This document shows positions 27,598 through 35,847 of a stretch of DNA of 64,000 bases, one piece after another. The translations under genes and the position numbers were made by a program. Origin of the DNA: DASQPR01 sp963836785 (GTDB taxonomy: Bacteria > Actinomycetota > Actinomycetes > Mycobacteriales > Micromonosporaceae); assembly GCA_963836785.1 (NCBI GenBank), contig CAWIKW010000012.1, forward strand, positions 54,615 through 118,614, in the 5' to 3' direction. Below the pieces are notes generated by a model, which saw only the letters and a list, made by a program, of their open reading frames with translations, did not search any database and was not told the origin of the DNA. How positions within the stretch are numbered: position 1 is the stretch's first letter; each line of letters opens with the position of its first letter.

Positions 27598-28635
27598 GTG
27601 GAAGATCAGCCACGGTCGCCCGGTGATCCGGACGACCGGGACCCAGGCACGCCGCCCAGCACGCCGGGCGGTGCCGACCCGGACGCCACGCAGGGTTTCG
27701 ACGCCGCAGCCGCCGCGGCTGAGCCCGCCGACAGTGCAAATGCCGATGGAAGCGACGACACATCCGACGGCAGCGGAGGCCAGGGTCGGGGTGACGATAC
27801 TCACGACGACGAGGGCACGACCCGGCCCGGAGCAACCACGTCCGGCAACGACCCTGACGCCACGCAGGTGGGACCGCCGCTCGACCTTGACGCGACGCAG
27901 GCGGGACCGCCGCTCGACCTCGACGCCACGCAGGTCGGCCCGCCGCTCGACCTCGATGCGACCCAAGAGGCACCACGCGTCGATCCCGATGCGACTCGCC
28001 AGGTGCCGACCGTCGACGACTCGACCGCGGTGTTGCCGCCCACGGCTCCGGACCAGACCGCTGTCGGCCCGACGGTCCCGGAAGGCTGGCAGGGTCGGGC
28101 AACCGTACGGCCCGGTGGACCGCCGCCCACCCGCCCACCGGACGACGGTCAGCCCGGCCAGTCAGGACGAGCCTGGTGGCTGCCGATTCTGCTCGGCGTC
28201 ATCGGCCTGTTGCTGATTGTGGGCCTCGCGTACGGCCTGGTTCTCGCGACGCGGCACAAAGACACCACGCCAACCCCGGCACCGACGCCAACGGCCGCGC
28301 CGACGTCGGTAGCGCCATCGACGACACCACCGTCGACACCGCCCAGTACGCCGCCGTCGACGGCCACTCTGACGACCGTACCCAGCGGCCTCACGACTCT
28401 TGATCTTCAAGGAGCGGAGGACGCGCTGACGCAGTCCGGTTTGAAGTTCACCACGGTGCCGCAGACCACAACCGATCCCGGTCAGGTCGGCCGGGTGCTG
28501 TCGACCGACCCGGCATCGGGTGCGCAAGTGGCTCCCGGATCGACGGTCACGTTGACCTACGGCGTGGCGCCCTCACCGTCGCCGTCCGCGGAACCGTCCA
28601 GCGCCGGGGCCGCCCCGTCGCCGAGTTCGTCCTGA
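27598..28635 (+). CDS. PASTA-domain membrane protein with repeated DATQ segment
   Basis: 345 residues. The acidic cytoplasmic region (1-180) contains repeated DATQ-V/A-GPPLDL units, then proline-rich sequence, a membrane helix (WWLPILLGVIGLLLIVGLAYGLVLA) and an extracellular PASTA domain (TTLDLQGAEDALTQSGLKFTTV...GRVLSTDPASGAQVAPGSTVTLTY). The threonines in an acidic context are plausible substrates of Ser/Thr kinases, which are encoded at 41.6-44.6 kb. GTG 27598 is the chosen start; the upstream in-frame ATG 27553 lacks support. Confidence 0.75.
   Translation: MEDQPRSPGDPDDRDPGTPPSTPGGADPDATQGFDAAAAAAEPADSANADGSDDTSDGSGGQGRGDDTHDDEGTTRPGATTSGNDPDATQVGPPLDLDATQAGPPLDLDATQVGPPLDLDATQEAPRVDPDATRQVPTVDDSTAVLPPTAPDQTAVGPTVPEGWQGRATVRPGGPPPTRPPDDGQPGQSGRAWWLPILLGVIGLLLIVGLAYGLVLATRHKDTTPTPAPTPTAAPTSVAPSTTPPSTPPSTPPSTATLTTVPSGLTTLDLQGAEDALTQSGLKFTTVPQTTTDPGQVGRVLSTDPASGAQVAPGSTVTLTYGVAPSPSPSAEPSSAGAAPSPSSS
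27856..27954 (+). repeat. 33-bp in-frame tandem repeats
   Basis: Three units of 33 bases (starts 27856, 27889, 27922) encode DATQVGPPLDL-like peptides; a fourth begins at 27955 and diverges. Codon-level differences between copies show that the protein sequence is being maintained. Confidence 0.88.
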
Positions 28636-28663
28636 CTTGGTGTGCGTGGCGCGGCCGTACCGG

Positions 28664-29320
28664 CTATCTCGGTGCGCAACGCCCCCATAGGCCGCGGCGG
28701 GCCGCGATCGCGCCGTCGATGGCTTCCTTTATCGCGCCGGCGCGGGCGATATTCGGTTTCACGGTGTGTAGCCGCACGTAGCCTCCGTCGGCCAGGGCGA
28801 GATTGACGAAGGTGCCGGCGCTGTTCCAGACGTATAGCAGGTATCGGTGATCAAGATCGCGAAGCTGGGCGTCGGCGATCGCCCACACGCGACTGCCGAT
28901 CGGCATGAGGCGCGTCAACGCGCGGAACGCGTCGTCGGCAAAGCATTCGGCCCTGCCGCCGGCCGCCTGCCGTAACGGCGCGGCGATTCCGATCAGCCGT
29001 ACGGCAACAGCCGCGGTCGTTGCTATCGGCGATCCAGCGGTGGTGGGTTGGGCCCGAATGGAGTCACCGTCGCTGGCGCCGACGACGGTGAGTGCTTGAG
29101 CGTTCGCCGGGACACCGACGGGTCGCTGGGTGACCGAGCGCTGGGATGGCACGGATCCAGGCACGACGGTGGTGTGCCGCGATGTCCCGCCACCGAGCTG
29201 GCCGTTCGTCGCCCATAGGATGCCCAGACCAGCGACCACGAGCACGGCCAAGCCGACCAGCGTGCCGACGAGCTCACGGATCCGGTGCCGATCGCCGGGC
29301 GATGGGGGCGGCGTCACCAC
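28664..29320 (-). CDS. Staphylococcal-nuclease-fold membrane protein, catalytic residues altered
   Basis: 218 residues: an N-terminal membrane anchor (LVGTLVGLAVLVVAGLGILWA), then an SNase-like OB fold with VVGASDGDSIRA, VRLIGIAAPL and ECFADDAFRALTRLM, ending RRGLWGRC. Active family members have RLIGIDTPE; here DTPE is AAPL, so the metal-binding Asp and general-base Glu are missing, while the later Arg (HRYLLYVW) remains. It probably binds rather than cuts nucleic acid. GTG 29320 is chosen (GTG 29317 is adjacent). It converges with the PASTA gene. Confidence 0.72.
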   Translation of the reverse strand: MVTPPPSPGDRHRIRELVGTLVGLAVLVVAGLGILWATNGQLGGGTSRHTTVVPGSVPSQRSVTQRPVGVPANAQALTVVGASDGDSIRAQPTTAGSPIATTAAVAVRLIGIAAPLRQAAGGRAECFADDAFRALTRLMPIGSRVWAIADAQLRDLDHRYLLYVWNSAGTFVNLALADGGYVRLHTVKPNIARAGAIKEAIDGAIAARRGLWGRCAPR

Positions 29321-29737
29321 AGCCTGCGGCGTACACCGACGGGAAGCAGCCCGGACGCGGCGATGACGAATGCGGCGCCGCTGCCATAGATCAGCAATTC
29401 CGCCACTCGTTGCTGACGAACCGCATGGACGCGGGGATCGTCGGTCGTCCGAGGGTGGCCGCCATCGGCCGGCGAGCCGTCCGGCCGCTCGGGCCTTGTT
29501 GGGCACGAGCCGGTGCCGCGGCGCCGGAGTGTTGTTTGCGCCATGACGGGCCCCCAGAACGATCGCGGGTCCGAGTGACGCGGGTGAAACCAAGTGGGTC
29601 AGTCGATCGTATAAGTGCCAACCGGCGGCGGGCTTCGCTTGGCGAATACGCATGAAGATCGAATAACAGTCGGCGCGAAGAAGGCGTTGACGCGCAGGGT
29701 GCGGCGGCACAAACGCGCCGGCACAAGTGCGGGCGGA
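29321..29737. other. 417-base gap without a supported gene
   Basis: Lies between two minus-strand genes. Several open frames cross it, but none has family similarity or a convincing ribosome-binding site. It presumably holds the promoter of the nuclease-like gene (a TTGGCA/TATACGAT-like stretch at about 29600-29625 on the minus strand is the only hint). Confidence 0.5.
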
Positions 29738-30067
29738 CTACGGCCGAAGCGCGGCCGCCTGGTTAACAACGCCGCCGATGGCGCCACTGGAACCGCGACG
29801 CGCGCCGACGAATCGTGATGTGATGGCCGGGTTAGCTGGCTGCAGGCCACCAACCTGGACAAAGATCGACCGACGGTCGACCGCCTCACCGACGGCGTTC
29901 AGCTCATATCCGTCGAGCCAGGCCCATCCGTCGTAGGTGGACCAGTCGTGGACGCGGATCACTCGGAACAACAGCGGCGTCGCCGCGAACTGGACACTTG
30001 CTGCGCGGGTCACTCGGATGACCTCGCCGGACCGGGGTATCAACCTGAACTCCCTCGCGGTGGGCAT
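29738..30067 (-). CDS. Small conserved actinobacterial protein of unknown function
   Basis: 109 residues. The middle, GEVIRVTRAASVQFAATPLLFRVIRVHDWSTYDGWAWLDGYELNAVGEAVDRRSIFVQ, is rich in beta strands and reads like an SH3/OB-type small barrel; I recall similar short actinobacterial hypotheticals with this YDGWxWLDGY core but no function. The C-terminal 30 residues look non-conserved. Start ATG 30067. Confidence 0.6.
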   Translation of the reverse strand: MPTAREFRLIPRSGEVIRVTRAASVQFAATPLLFRVIRVHDWSTYDGWAWLDGYELNAVGEAVDRRSIFVQVGGLQPANPAITSRFVGARRGSSGAIGGVVNQAAALRP

Positions 30068-30537
30068 GGCTCGGTTCGTCCGGCATCCGCCTCCGCCGTT
30101 CGGGCGGTTGCCGGGCCCTTATGGGTCGAGCTGATGCGGTGGCCGTTCCGCACCATCTGGTGCTTCGTTTACCCGTCGAACGCGAGCGATCGTGGGGTAT
30201 TGATCGCCAGCGGAGCCGGGCTCGCAACGTCGGTTGAAACGCCTGACAACAGCGTGCATCAGGAATGTGATCAATGCAAGTTGCAGATTTGGACTTGGCA
30301 CACCCACATTTTTTGTCACCAATTGCGGGCCTTCATCCGCATCCGCGTCGTCCATTCGTGTGACGCGTTGATGGGGTGCAACTGCCAAGATCTCTATAAG
30401 CCGGTGTACTCTCACCGATTCGCGTCGAAGCGACGGTGGCGATGCACCGGCGCTGTGCGCCGTCCGCTGTGCGGTCGGCGCCAGAGTGTTCGATAGTAAG
30501 ACGTGCCATCGCCGTGTACCAGGTCCGGAGGCGCCGC
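30068..30537. other. 470-base divergent intergenic region, AT-richer in the middle
   Basis: Separates the small conserved gene from the XRE gene. Positions about 30230-30410 are distinctly AT-richer than the surroundings and include a TTTTTTG run, which may hold the XRE promoter or reflect transferred DNA. No RNA gene recognised. Confidence 0.45.
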
Positions 30538-31386
30538 GTGACCGGTCGTACGAGCCCGACGGTTCGCCGCCGGCGTCTCGGCATGGAACTTCGCCGGCTT
30601 CGCGAACAGGCCGGCGTGACCATCGACGGCGTCGCCGAGCGGCTGGAGTTCTCCGCATCGAAGGTGTCCCGGATCGAGACCGGCCAGACCGGCGCGTCGG
30701 CGGCCGATGTGCAGAGCATGTTGACGCTGTACGGCATCGGCGGGGCCCAGGCCGACGATCTCGTGCAAGTGGCGCGAGAGGCACGCCAGCGCGGCTGGTG
30801 GCTGCGCTACGGACACGTCCTCACCGGTGCGTACGTCGGGCTCGAGGCCGGAGCGACGTCCATCTGTGCGTACGAGGCCCAGTTGGTGCCGGGTCTCATG
30901 CAGACGGAGGACTACGCCCGCAACGTCATCCGGGCGACCCGTCCGACGATCAGCGACGATGAGCTGGATCGCCGGATCTATGTCCGTACGGTGCGGCAGT
31001 CGCTGCTCGACCAGAACGAACCAATCGACTTCTGGGCGGTTCTCGACGAGGCGGTGTTCCACCGTATGGTGGGCAGCGCGCCGATCATGCGTACGCAACT
31101 CGAGAAGCTGGTTGCCATCAGCGACCGGCCGAACGTCACGATCCAGGTGCTCCCGTTTGGCGTGGGGGCACACGTCGGCATGGATGGCACGTTCGCGATC
31201 CTCGAATACGAGGAGATCGCGGACCCGGATGTGGTCTTCGCGGAGAACGCCGCCGGTGGACTGTTTCTGGAGAAGGACGACGAGTTGCAGCGATACAAGT
31301 TCATCTTCGATCGTTTGCAGGCGACCGCACTTCCGCCGGCCGAGTCGGTGGAGTTCGTCGCCGCCCGAGCAAGGGAGCTCACGTGA
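30538..31386 (+). CDS. XRE-family regulator with DUF5753 domain
   Basis: 282 residues. The N-terminal HTH_31 (LRRLREQAGVTIDGVAERLEFSASKVSRIETG, about 15-50) is followed by DUF5753 (about 95-275: YEAQLVPGLMQTEDYARNVI...FWAVLDEAVFHRMVG...IQVLPFGVGAHVGMDGTFAILEY). These proteins pair with DUF397 partners in developmental control (the WhiJ/BldB-type systems of Streptomyces). GTG 30538 with GGAG upstream; it overlaps DUF397 by four bases (GTGA). Confidence 0.92.
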   Translation: MTGRTSPTVRRRRLGMELRRLREQAGVTIDGVAERLEFSASKVSRIETGQTGASAADVQSMLTLYGIGGAQADDLVQVAREARQRGWWLRYGHVLTGAYVGLEAGATSICAYEAQLVPGLMQTEDYARNVIRATRPTISDDELDRRIYVRTVRQSLLDQNEPIDFWAVLDEAVFHRMVGSAPIMRTQLEKLVAISDRPNVTIQVLPFGVGAHVGMDGTFAILEYEEIADPDVVFAENAAGGLFLEKDDELQRYKFIFDRLQATALPPAESVEFVAARARELT

Positions 31387-31598
31387 TAGTCGAAGCCAAG
31401 GGCCTCCGCGTCGACCTGAGCAAGGCGACCTGGAAGAAGTCCAGCCATTCTGAGGCATCCGGGTGCGTCGAAGTGGCGTTTGTGGACGGTGCGATCGCCG
31501 TTCGCGATTCGAAGGATCGCAGTGGACCCACATTGATCTACACGCCGACCGAGTGGGAGGCCTTCGTCGGCGGCGTACGGGACGGCGAGTTCGACTAG
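31383..31598 (+). CDS. DUF397 protein
   Basis: 71 residues with the full DUF397 motif: TWKKSSHSEASGCVEVAFVDGAIAVRDSKDRSGPTLIYTPTEWEAFV. It is translationally coupled to the XRE gene through the overlapping GTGA. Such partners are thought to act as an antagonist or co-factor of the DUF5753 regulator. A terminator hairpin follows. Confidence 0.93.
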   Translation: MIVEAKGLRVDLSKATWKKSSHSEASGCVEVAFVDGAIAVRDSKDRSGPTLIYTPTEWEAFVGGVRDGEFD

Positions 31599-31629
31599 GC
31601 GAGGCGTTCATCCGGGATCGGACGTACAT

Positions 31630-31660
31630 AGTGGGGCGCCGTGGTCTACGGCGCCCCACT
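31630..31660 (+). terminator. Terminator hairpin after the XRE/DUF397 operon
   Basis: A perfect 13-bp stem (31630-31642 with 31648-31660) and a 5-base loop, no T tract. Confidence 0.8.
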
Positions 31661-31871
31661 GACGTTTCCGAAGAGTTCGGCATGTCTGGATATGTAGGTA
31701 AAGTGCGTCGCCTGCCGCGATGAGCCTCGTTGTATCAGACGTACCGTCCCGGGCCGCCGATCCGCCGTCCGGGAGGGCCAGACACCTCCCGCTATTCGTG
31801 CTGGACAACGGCTTCTGGACAACCGTTTCGCTGGACACTCGGTCCGGCTCATCGATGTAGGCAGGCGACAA

Positions 31872-32324
31872 ATGATCAAGAACAGCTCCGAAGCACTCGG
31901 CAACAACGGATCCGGACCCGATGACCGCTTCGCCGGCCAGTCCGCGACCTACCGCAGCAACCAGCGCCGCGACGGCCGTGCGTTGCCGGAGCAGGGCGGC
32001 GAGCCGGACCGCAAGAACCCACCGCCGCTGGACGACATGGCGAGCATGCCGACGATGCTGGAGCCGCCGCCCGTCGCCGCCCCGACCATCTCGATCAACG
32101 ACCTCGACTCGCTGTCCGAACCGGTGTTCGGATCGACTTCCTGGCTCGACGACTCGCCGACCGGCACGATGGCCGATCACCCGTTGCTGCGCGGACTCCT
32201 GATGGAACTGCCGGCGAAGGGCTCGGTGCCGGACGAGCAGTGGCTCGACCGCTGGTTCGACGCGGCCCGGTCCATCTTGGACCTGCTCTACGCCCAGCAC
32301 GCCAATCGGTCGCAGCAACGCTGA
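31872..32324 (+). CDS. Hypothetical protein in the adenosine-deaminase operon
   Basis: 150 residues. The first 60 are hydrophilic and disordered; the rest, PTISINDLDSLSEPVFGSTSWLDDSPTGTMADHPLLRGLLMELPAKG...WLDRWFDAARSILDLLYA, is predicted helical. No known domain or membrane helix. It ends 22 bases before the deaminase, so the two are probably co-expressed. Three CTGGACA repeats lie upstream (31801-31837). Confidence 0.65.
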   Translation: MIKNSSEALGNNGSGPDDRFAGQSATYRSNQRRDGRALPEQGGEPDRKNPPPLDDMASMPTMLEPPPVAAPTISINDLDSLSEPVFGSTSWLDDSPTGTMADHPLLRGLLMELPAKGSVPDEQWLDRWFDAARSILDLLYAQHANRSQQR

Positions 32325-32346
32325 GCGACCTCCGTACGCTGGGGCC

Positions 32347-33312
32347 ATGACCGACCCCGCGGCGAAGATCGAACTGCACGTCCACCTGGAAGGAACGATC
32401 CGCGCCGGTACGCTGCTCGACATCGCCCGCCGCAATGACCTCCCGCTGCCGGCCGACACGGTCGACGGGCTGCGCTCGCTTTACGAATTCACCGACTTCA
32501 AGCACTTCATCGACACGTGGATCCTGACCACGAACTGCTTGCGGACCGCCGACGACTTCCGGCAGGTGGTGGTCGACTACGCGGCCGAGGCGGCGTCGCT
32601 TGGCGCGGTCTACATCGAAGGCATCTTTTCGCCGGTCGAGCGCGTCGCGCGCGGTGTGCGGTGGGAGGACCTTTTCCACGGGTACGCCGATGGTGCGGTC
32701 GAAGCCTTCGAGCGGTACGGCGTCACGATCCGGTTCACGCCCGACATCTACCGCGAAGGCCCGATCGATCTGTCGGAGGAGGCCGCGCGGATGTGCGTGC
32801 GGTTCCGAGACCGTGGAGTCGTCGGGTTCGGCATCGGCGGCTATGAGCCCGGCCACCCGATTGCCCCGTACGTCAAGGCGTTCGACATCGCGCGCGACGG
32901 TGGTCTCGGACTGGTGCCGCACGCCGGCGAGGCCGCCGGGCCGGACTCGATTCGCGAGGCGCTCGACCTCGGCCCGCGCCGGATCCGGCACGGCATCCGC
33001 GCCGTGGACGACCCCGTACTGCTAGCCGAGATCGTCGAGCGTGGCATCGTGCTGGACGTGGCCCCGGTGTCCAACCTGCGTACGGCGGTCGTCGCGACCG
33101 TCGACGAGCACCCGCTTCCACGGCTACGCGCCGCCGGGGCGATCTGCAGCATCAGTACGGACGACCCGGCGATGTTCGACACGGACCTCGCTCGGGATTA
33201 CGCGGTCGCGGCATCGCTCGGGGTCACCGCGTCGGACGCGTTCGCCGCGGGCCTGGCCGGCATGCTCGCCGACGAGTCCACCCGAGCCCGCATCGCCGCC
33301 CTCGCTCCGTAG
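32347..33312 (+). CDS. Adenosine deaminase-family amidohydrolase
   Basis: 321 residues, a zinc TIM-barrel: HVHLEG (zinc His pair), PHAGE, RIRHGIRA (His), SISTDDP (Asp pair). In adenosine deaminase the loop before HAGE reads G-x-D-L-x-G-x-E; here it is GFGIGGYEPGHP, so the substrate may be another purine compound such as an aminofutalosine-type nucleoside. The start is ATG 32347. Confidence 0.85.
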   Translation: MTDPAAKIELHVHLEGTIRAGTLLDIARRNDLPLPADTVDGLRSLYEFTDFKHFIDTWILTTNCLRTADDFRQVVVDYAAEAASLGAVYIEGIFSPVERVARGVRWEDLFHGYADGAVEAFERYGVTIRFTPDIYREGPIDLSEEAARMCVRFRDRGVVGFGIGGYEPGHPIAPYVKAFDIARDGGLGLVPHAGEAAGPDSIREALDLGPRRIRHGIRAVDDPVLLAEIVERGIVLDVAPVSNLRTAVVATVDEHPLPRLRAAGAICSISTDDPAMFDTDLARDYAVAASLGVTASDAFAAGLAGMLADESTRARIAALAP

Positions 33313-33369
33313 CAAGCGCGCCGTTGCGCTCGGCTGGCGTGCCGCGCCGCTTGCGCTAACGGTTGCCTT

Positions 33370-33442
33370 GATTCGCGATCTTGTAACGTAAACGGCCTCT
33401 CCGGCGATCCATGAGGCCACTTTCGTTCCAAGATCGCGGATC
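33370..33442. terminator. Hairpin between convergent genes, GATCTTGG family
   Basis: Arms 33374-33399 and 33413-33438 pair at 22 of 26 positions, extending outward to about 33370 and 33442. The outer segment CGCGATCTTG matches CCAAGATCGCG. It lies between the convergent deaminase and glycosyltransferase genes. Confidence 0.65.
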
Positions 33443-33512
33443 ACGGGATATCGCGGCGTCGGGATCAAGCCTGACCGCCCAGAGTGGGCAGGGTCGCCCC
33501 AACCCAGAGCCT

Positions 33513-34319
33513 TCACACGGCGAACGTCGACGGCCGATCCGTAGCCGGAGCCGGCGCGACCGCACGCCACAACCCAACCTTCTGCGCGAACAACCGCGCG
33601 AGATAAGCCGGATTGAGGATCAGATAACGGCGCCACAGCCGCGCCGGCTCCAATCCGAGCCGCCACAGCCATTCCAACGCGTAGCGCTGCATCCACGCCG
33701 GCGGTTTACGCAGCAAGCCGGCGTGATAGTCGAAGGCCGCTCCGACGGCGAGCATCGGCATGTCGAGCAACGGTCGCATCGCGTACGCGAAGACCTCCTG
33801 CCGGGGGCAGCCGAGGCCGACGAGGAGAACGCGGGCGCCGGAGGCGCGGACGCGTTCGGCGATCTCGTGGTCCTCACCGGGCGCCGCCGTTCGGAACTTG
33901 GAGGGTTCCGTACCCGCGATTTTGAGGGCTGGGAATTTGACCTGCAGTTCGGCGACGAGCTTGCCCAGTGTTTCGTCGGTCGATCCGTAGAGGTAGACCG
34001 GCAGGCCTTCGGCCGCGCATCGCTCGAGTACGTGCAGCGTGAGGGTCGGGCCGTAGACGCGGTCGGCCAGCGCGATGCCGTGCAGCACCTTGAGGCCCCA
34101 GCGCACCGGCTGGCCGTCCGGCGTGACGAGATCGAAGCTGTTCAGCCGCGCATTGTGCGCCGGATCGGCGACGCCGGTCATGACACCGTGCACGGCCAGC
34201 GCGGTCAACGCGAACGGTCGCTGCTCGCGCGCGGCGAGGAGCACCTTGTCCGTGGCGGCCGCGTAGTCGATCGCGTCGACCATCACGCCGAGGACGTTGA
34301 ACTTGCCTTTGTCGATCAT
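33513..34319 (-). CDS. WecG/TagA/CpsF-family glycosyltransferase
   Basis: 268 residues (GT26). Family motifs: TPDGQPVRWGLKVL, LYGSTDETL, and GLGCPRQEVFAY with YHAGLLRKPPAWMQRYALEWLWRL. Enzymes of this family transfer ManNAc(A) or a similar sugar to a lipid-linked acceptor during wall or capsule polymer synthesis. It lies 16 bases downstream of the epimerase in one operon, so the epimerase may supply its donor. Confidence 0.9.
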   Translation of the reverse strand: MIDKGKFNVLGVMVDAIDYAAATDKVLLAAREQRPFALTALAVHGVMTGVADPAHNARLNSFDLVTPDGQPVRWGLKVLHGIALADRVYGPTLTLHVLERCAAEGLPVYLYGSTDETLGKLVAELQVKFPALKIAGTEPSKFRTAAPGEDHEIAERVRASGARVLLVGLGCPRQEVFAYAMRPLLDMPMLAVGAAFDYHAGLLRKPPAWMQRYALEWLWRLGLEPARLWRRYLILNPAYLARLFAQKVGLWRAVAPAPATDRPSTFAV

Positions 34320-34335
34320 CTACGGGTCGCCGGCC

Positions 34336-35409
34336 TCAGCTCGCCGGACGCCACTTGTCGACGTTGGCCTCATAGATCTCGCGCAGGATCATCGGTACGT
34401 CGTACACCTGCTTCCAGTCCGGATAGTCGGCCTCGAACGTCGCATTCGATCCGATCCACCACTGGTGGTCGCCGACCCGGTTCGCCTCATGGTATTCGGT
34501 GACCATCTCCTTGCCGCTGATCTCCTGGGCGAGCGCGAACGCCTCCAGGTGCGAGGCGTTGGAGTGCCGGCCGCCACCGAGGTTGTAGACGGCGGCGGAG
34601 CGGGGATTGCGGAAGAACGACTCGAACGCGTTGACCACGTCATGGCTGTGGATCGCGTCACGGACCATCTTGCCCTTGTAACCGAAAATCTTGTACGTCC
34701 GGCGCTCCATGTTGCAGCGCATGACGTAGCCGAGGTAACCGTGCAGTTCGGTGGCCGAGTGGGCCGGCCCGGTGAGCGTGCCGCCGCGGAACACCGCCGT
34801 CTTCATGCCGAAGTAGCGGCCGTACTCCTGGACCATCACGTCCGCGGCCACCTTTGAGGCACCGAATACGGAGTGCAGGCACTGGTCGATGGACATGTCC
34901 TCGCGAATGCCGTCGGCGTACGGGTGCGACGGGTCGATCTCCCACCGGGTGTCGAGTTCCATCAGCGGCAGCGTGTTGGGCCGGTCACCGTAGACCTTGT
35001 TGGTCGAGCAGTGGATCACCGGTGCCTCGATGCAGTGCTCCCGTACGTTCTGTAGGACGTTGAGCGTGCCGGTGGCGTTGACGTCGAAGTCCGTGTACGG
35101 ATCCCGAACGGCCCAGTCGTGCGACGGCTGAGCGGCCGTGTGTACGACGACAGCGATGTCCTTGCCGTACGTGCGGAAGATCTTGGCAAGGGCGTCGCGG
35201 TCCCGGATGTCCGTGTCGTGGTGGGTGTACGTGTCCGACAGCTCGGATGTGAGGCGAACCACGTTCCAGGCGGTCGAGGCCTCCGGCCCGAAGAACTGGG
35301 CGCGCATGTCGTTGTCGATGCCGACCACGTCGAGGCCGAGGCCGGCAAAGTGGCGGACCGCCTCCGACCCGATCAGACCAGCCGATCCGGTTACCAGTGC
35401 AACGCTCAC
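34336..35409 (-). CDS. NAD-dependent sugar-nucleotide epimerase (CDP-paratose epimerase-like)
   Basis: 357 residues, extended SDR fold: TGSAGLIGSEAV (NAD loop), STNKVYGD, and FGASKVAADVMVQEYGRYFGMKT. The usual catalytic Tyr of YxxxK is Phe here (SVFGASK) while Lys is retained. GTG 35409 is the start because GGAGG lies five bases upstream; the in-frame ATG at 35430 would precede that site. Substrate probably an NDP-hexose; the identity is unproven. Confidence 0.85.
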   Translation of the reverse strand: MSVALVTGSAGLIGSEAVRHFAGLGLDVVGIDNDMRAQFFGPEASTAWNVVRLTSELSDTYTHHDTDIRDRDALAKIFRTYGKDIAVVVHTAAQPSHDWAVRDPYTDFDVNATGTLNVLQNVREHCIEAPVIHCSTNKVYGDRPNTLPLMELDTRWEIDPSHPYADGIREDMSIDQCLHSVFGASKVAADVMVQEYGRYFGMKTAVFRGGTLTGPAHSATELHGYLGYVMRCNMERRTYKIFGYKGKMVRDAIHSHDVVNAFESFFRNPRSAAVYNLGGGRHSNASHLEAFALAQEISGKEMVTEYHEANRVGDHQWWIGSNATFEADYPDWKQVYDVPMILREIYEANVDKWRPAS

Positions 35410-35527
35410 AGTTACCTCCGGTTCTTCCACCCGTTGACCCGGGGGAGCATAGTCGCCGTACGTGTGACCTCGGCGGCCGGCGATCAGTCACGGTGGGCGA
35501 CCAGACACGGCCACCTACACCAACGAG

Positions 35528-35558
35528 TGAAGGCCCCGACTCGACGTCGAGGCCTTCA
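35528..35558 (-). terminator. Hairpin downstream of tRNA-Leu
   Basis: TGAAGGCC (35528-35535) pairs with GGCCTTCA (35551-35558) around a self-complementary middle (TCGACGTCGA). It lies just 3' of tRNA-Leu. Confidence 0.72.
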
Positions 35559-35568
35559 TGGACCGCGC

Positions 35569-35654
35569 TGGTGGGGAAGGAGGGAGTTGAACCCTCACGC
35601 CCTTTCGGGCACACGGACCTGAACCGTGCGCGTCTGCCATTCCGCCACTCCCCC
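35569..35654 (-). tRNA. tRNA-Leu (CAG)
   Basis: 86 bases including an encoded CCA end. The acceptor stem GGGGGAG pairs with CTTCCCC, the anticodon loop TTCAGGT gives anticodon CAG, and a long variable arm (GCCCGAAAGGGC) marks the class II leucine type. TTCAACTCC is the T loop. It lies divergent from fhaA, as in mycobacteria. Confidence 0.96.
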
Positions 35655-35847
35655 AGGGGTGTCCACCTTCACAGGAGCCGAAAATAGCTAACTCGACATA
35701 TCCCACGATTGCGGACCTGGACGGACAAACGAACTCCGTCCCGGCGACGGCTCGAAGAGTATCATGCCCGCGACGTCGCCGTGTATACGCGCCAGTGCGT
35801 TCACCCGATACCATCAGATCCTCTCCCTTGGTGCGAGGAGGAAACCG

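Noticed and set aside
27856..27954. Possible CRISPR-like array
   Set aside because: The 33-bp units have no spacers and are in-frame coding repeats.
29599..29889. 96-codon minus-strand frame beside the nuclease-like gene
   Set aside because: Overlaps the better supported gene at 29738-30067, has no similarity and biased composition.
30119..30784. 221-codon minus-strand frame over the XRE start
   Set aside because: Arg/Pro/Ser-rich shadow of the XRE gene and its leader.
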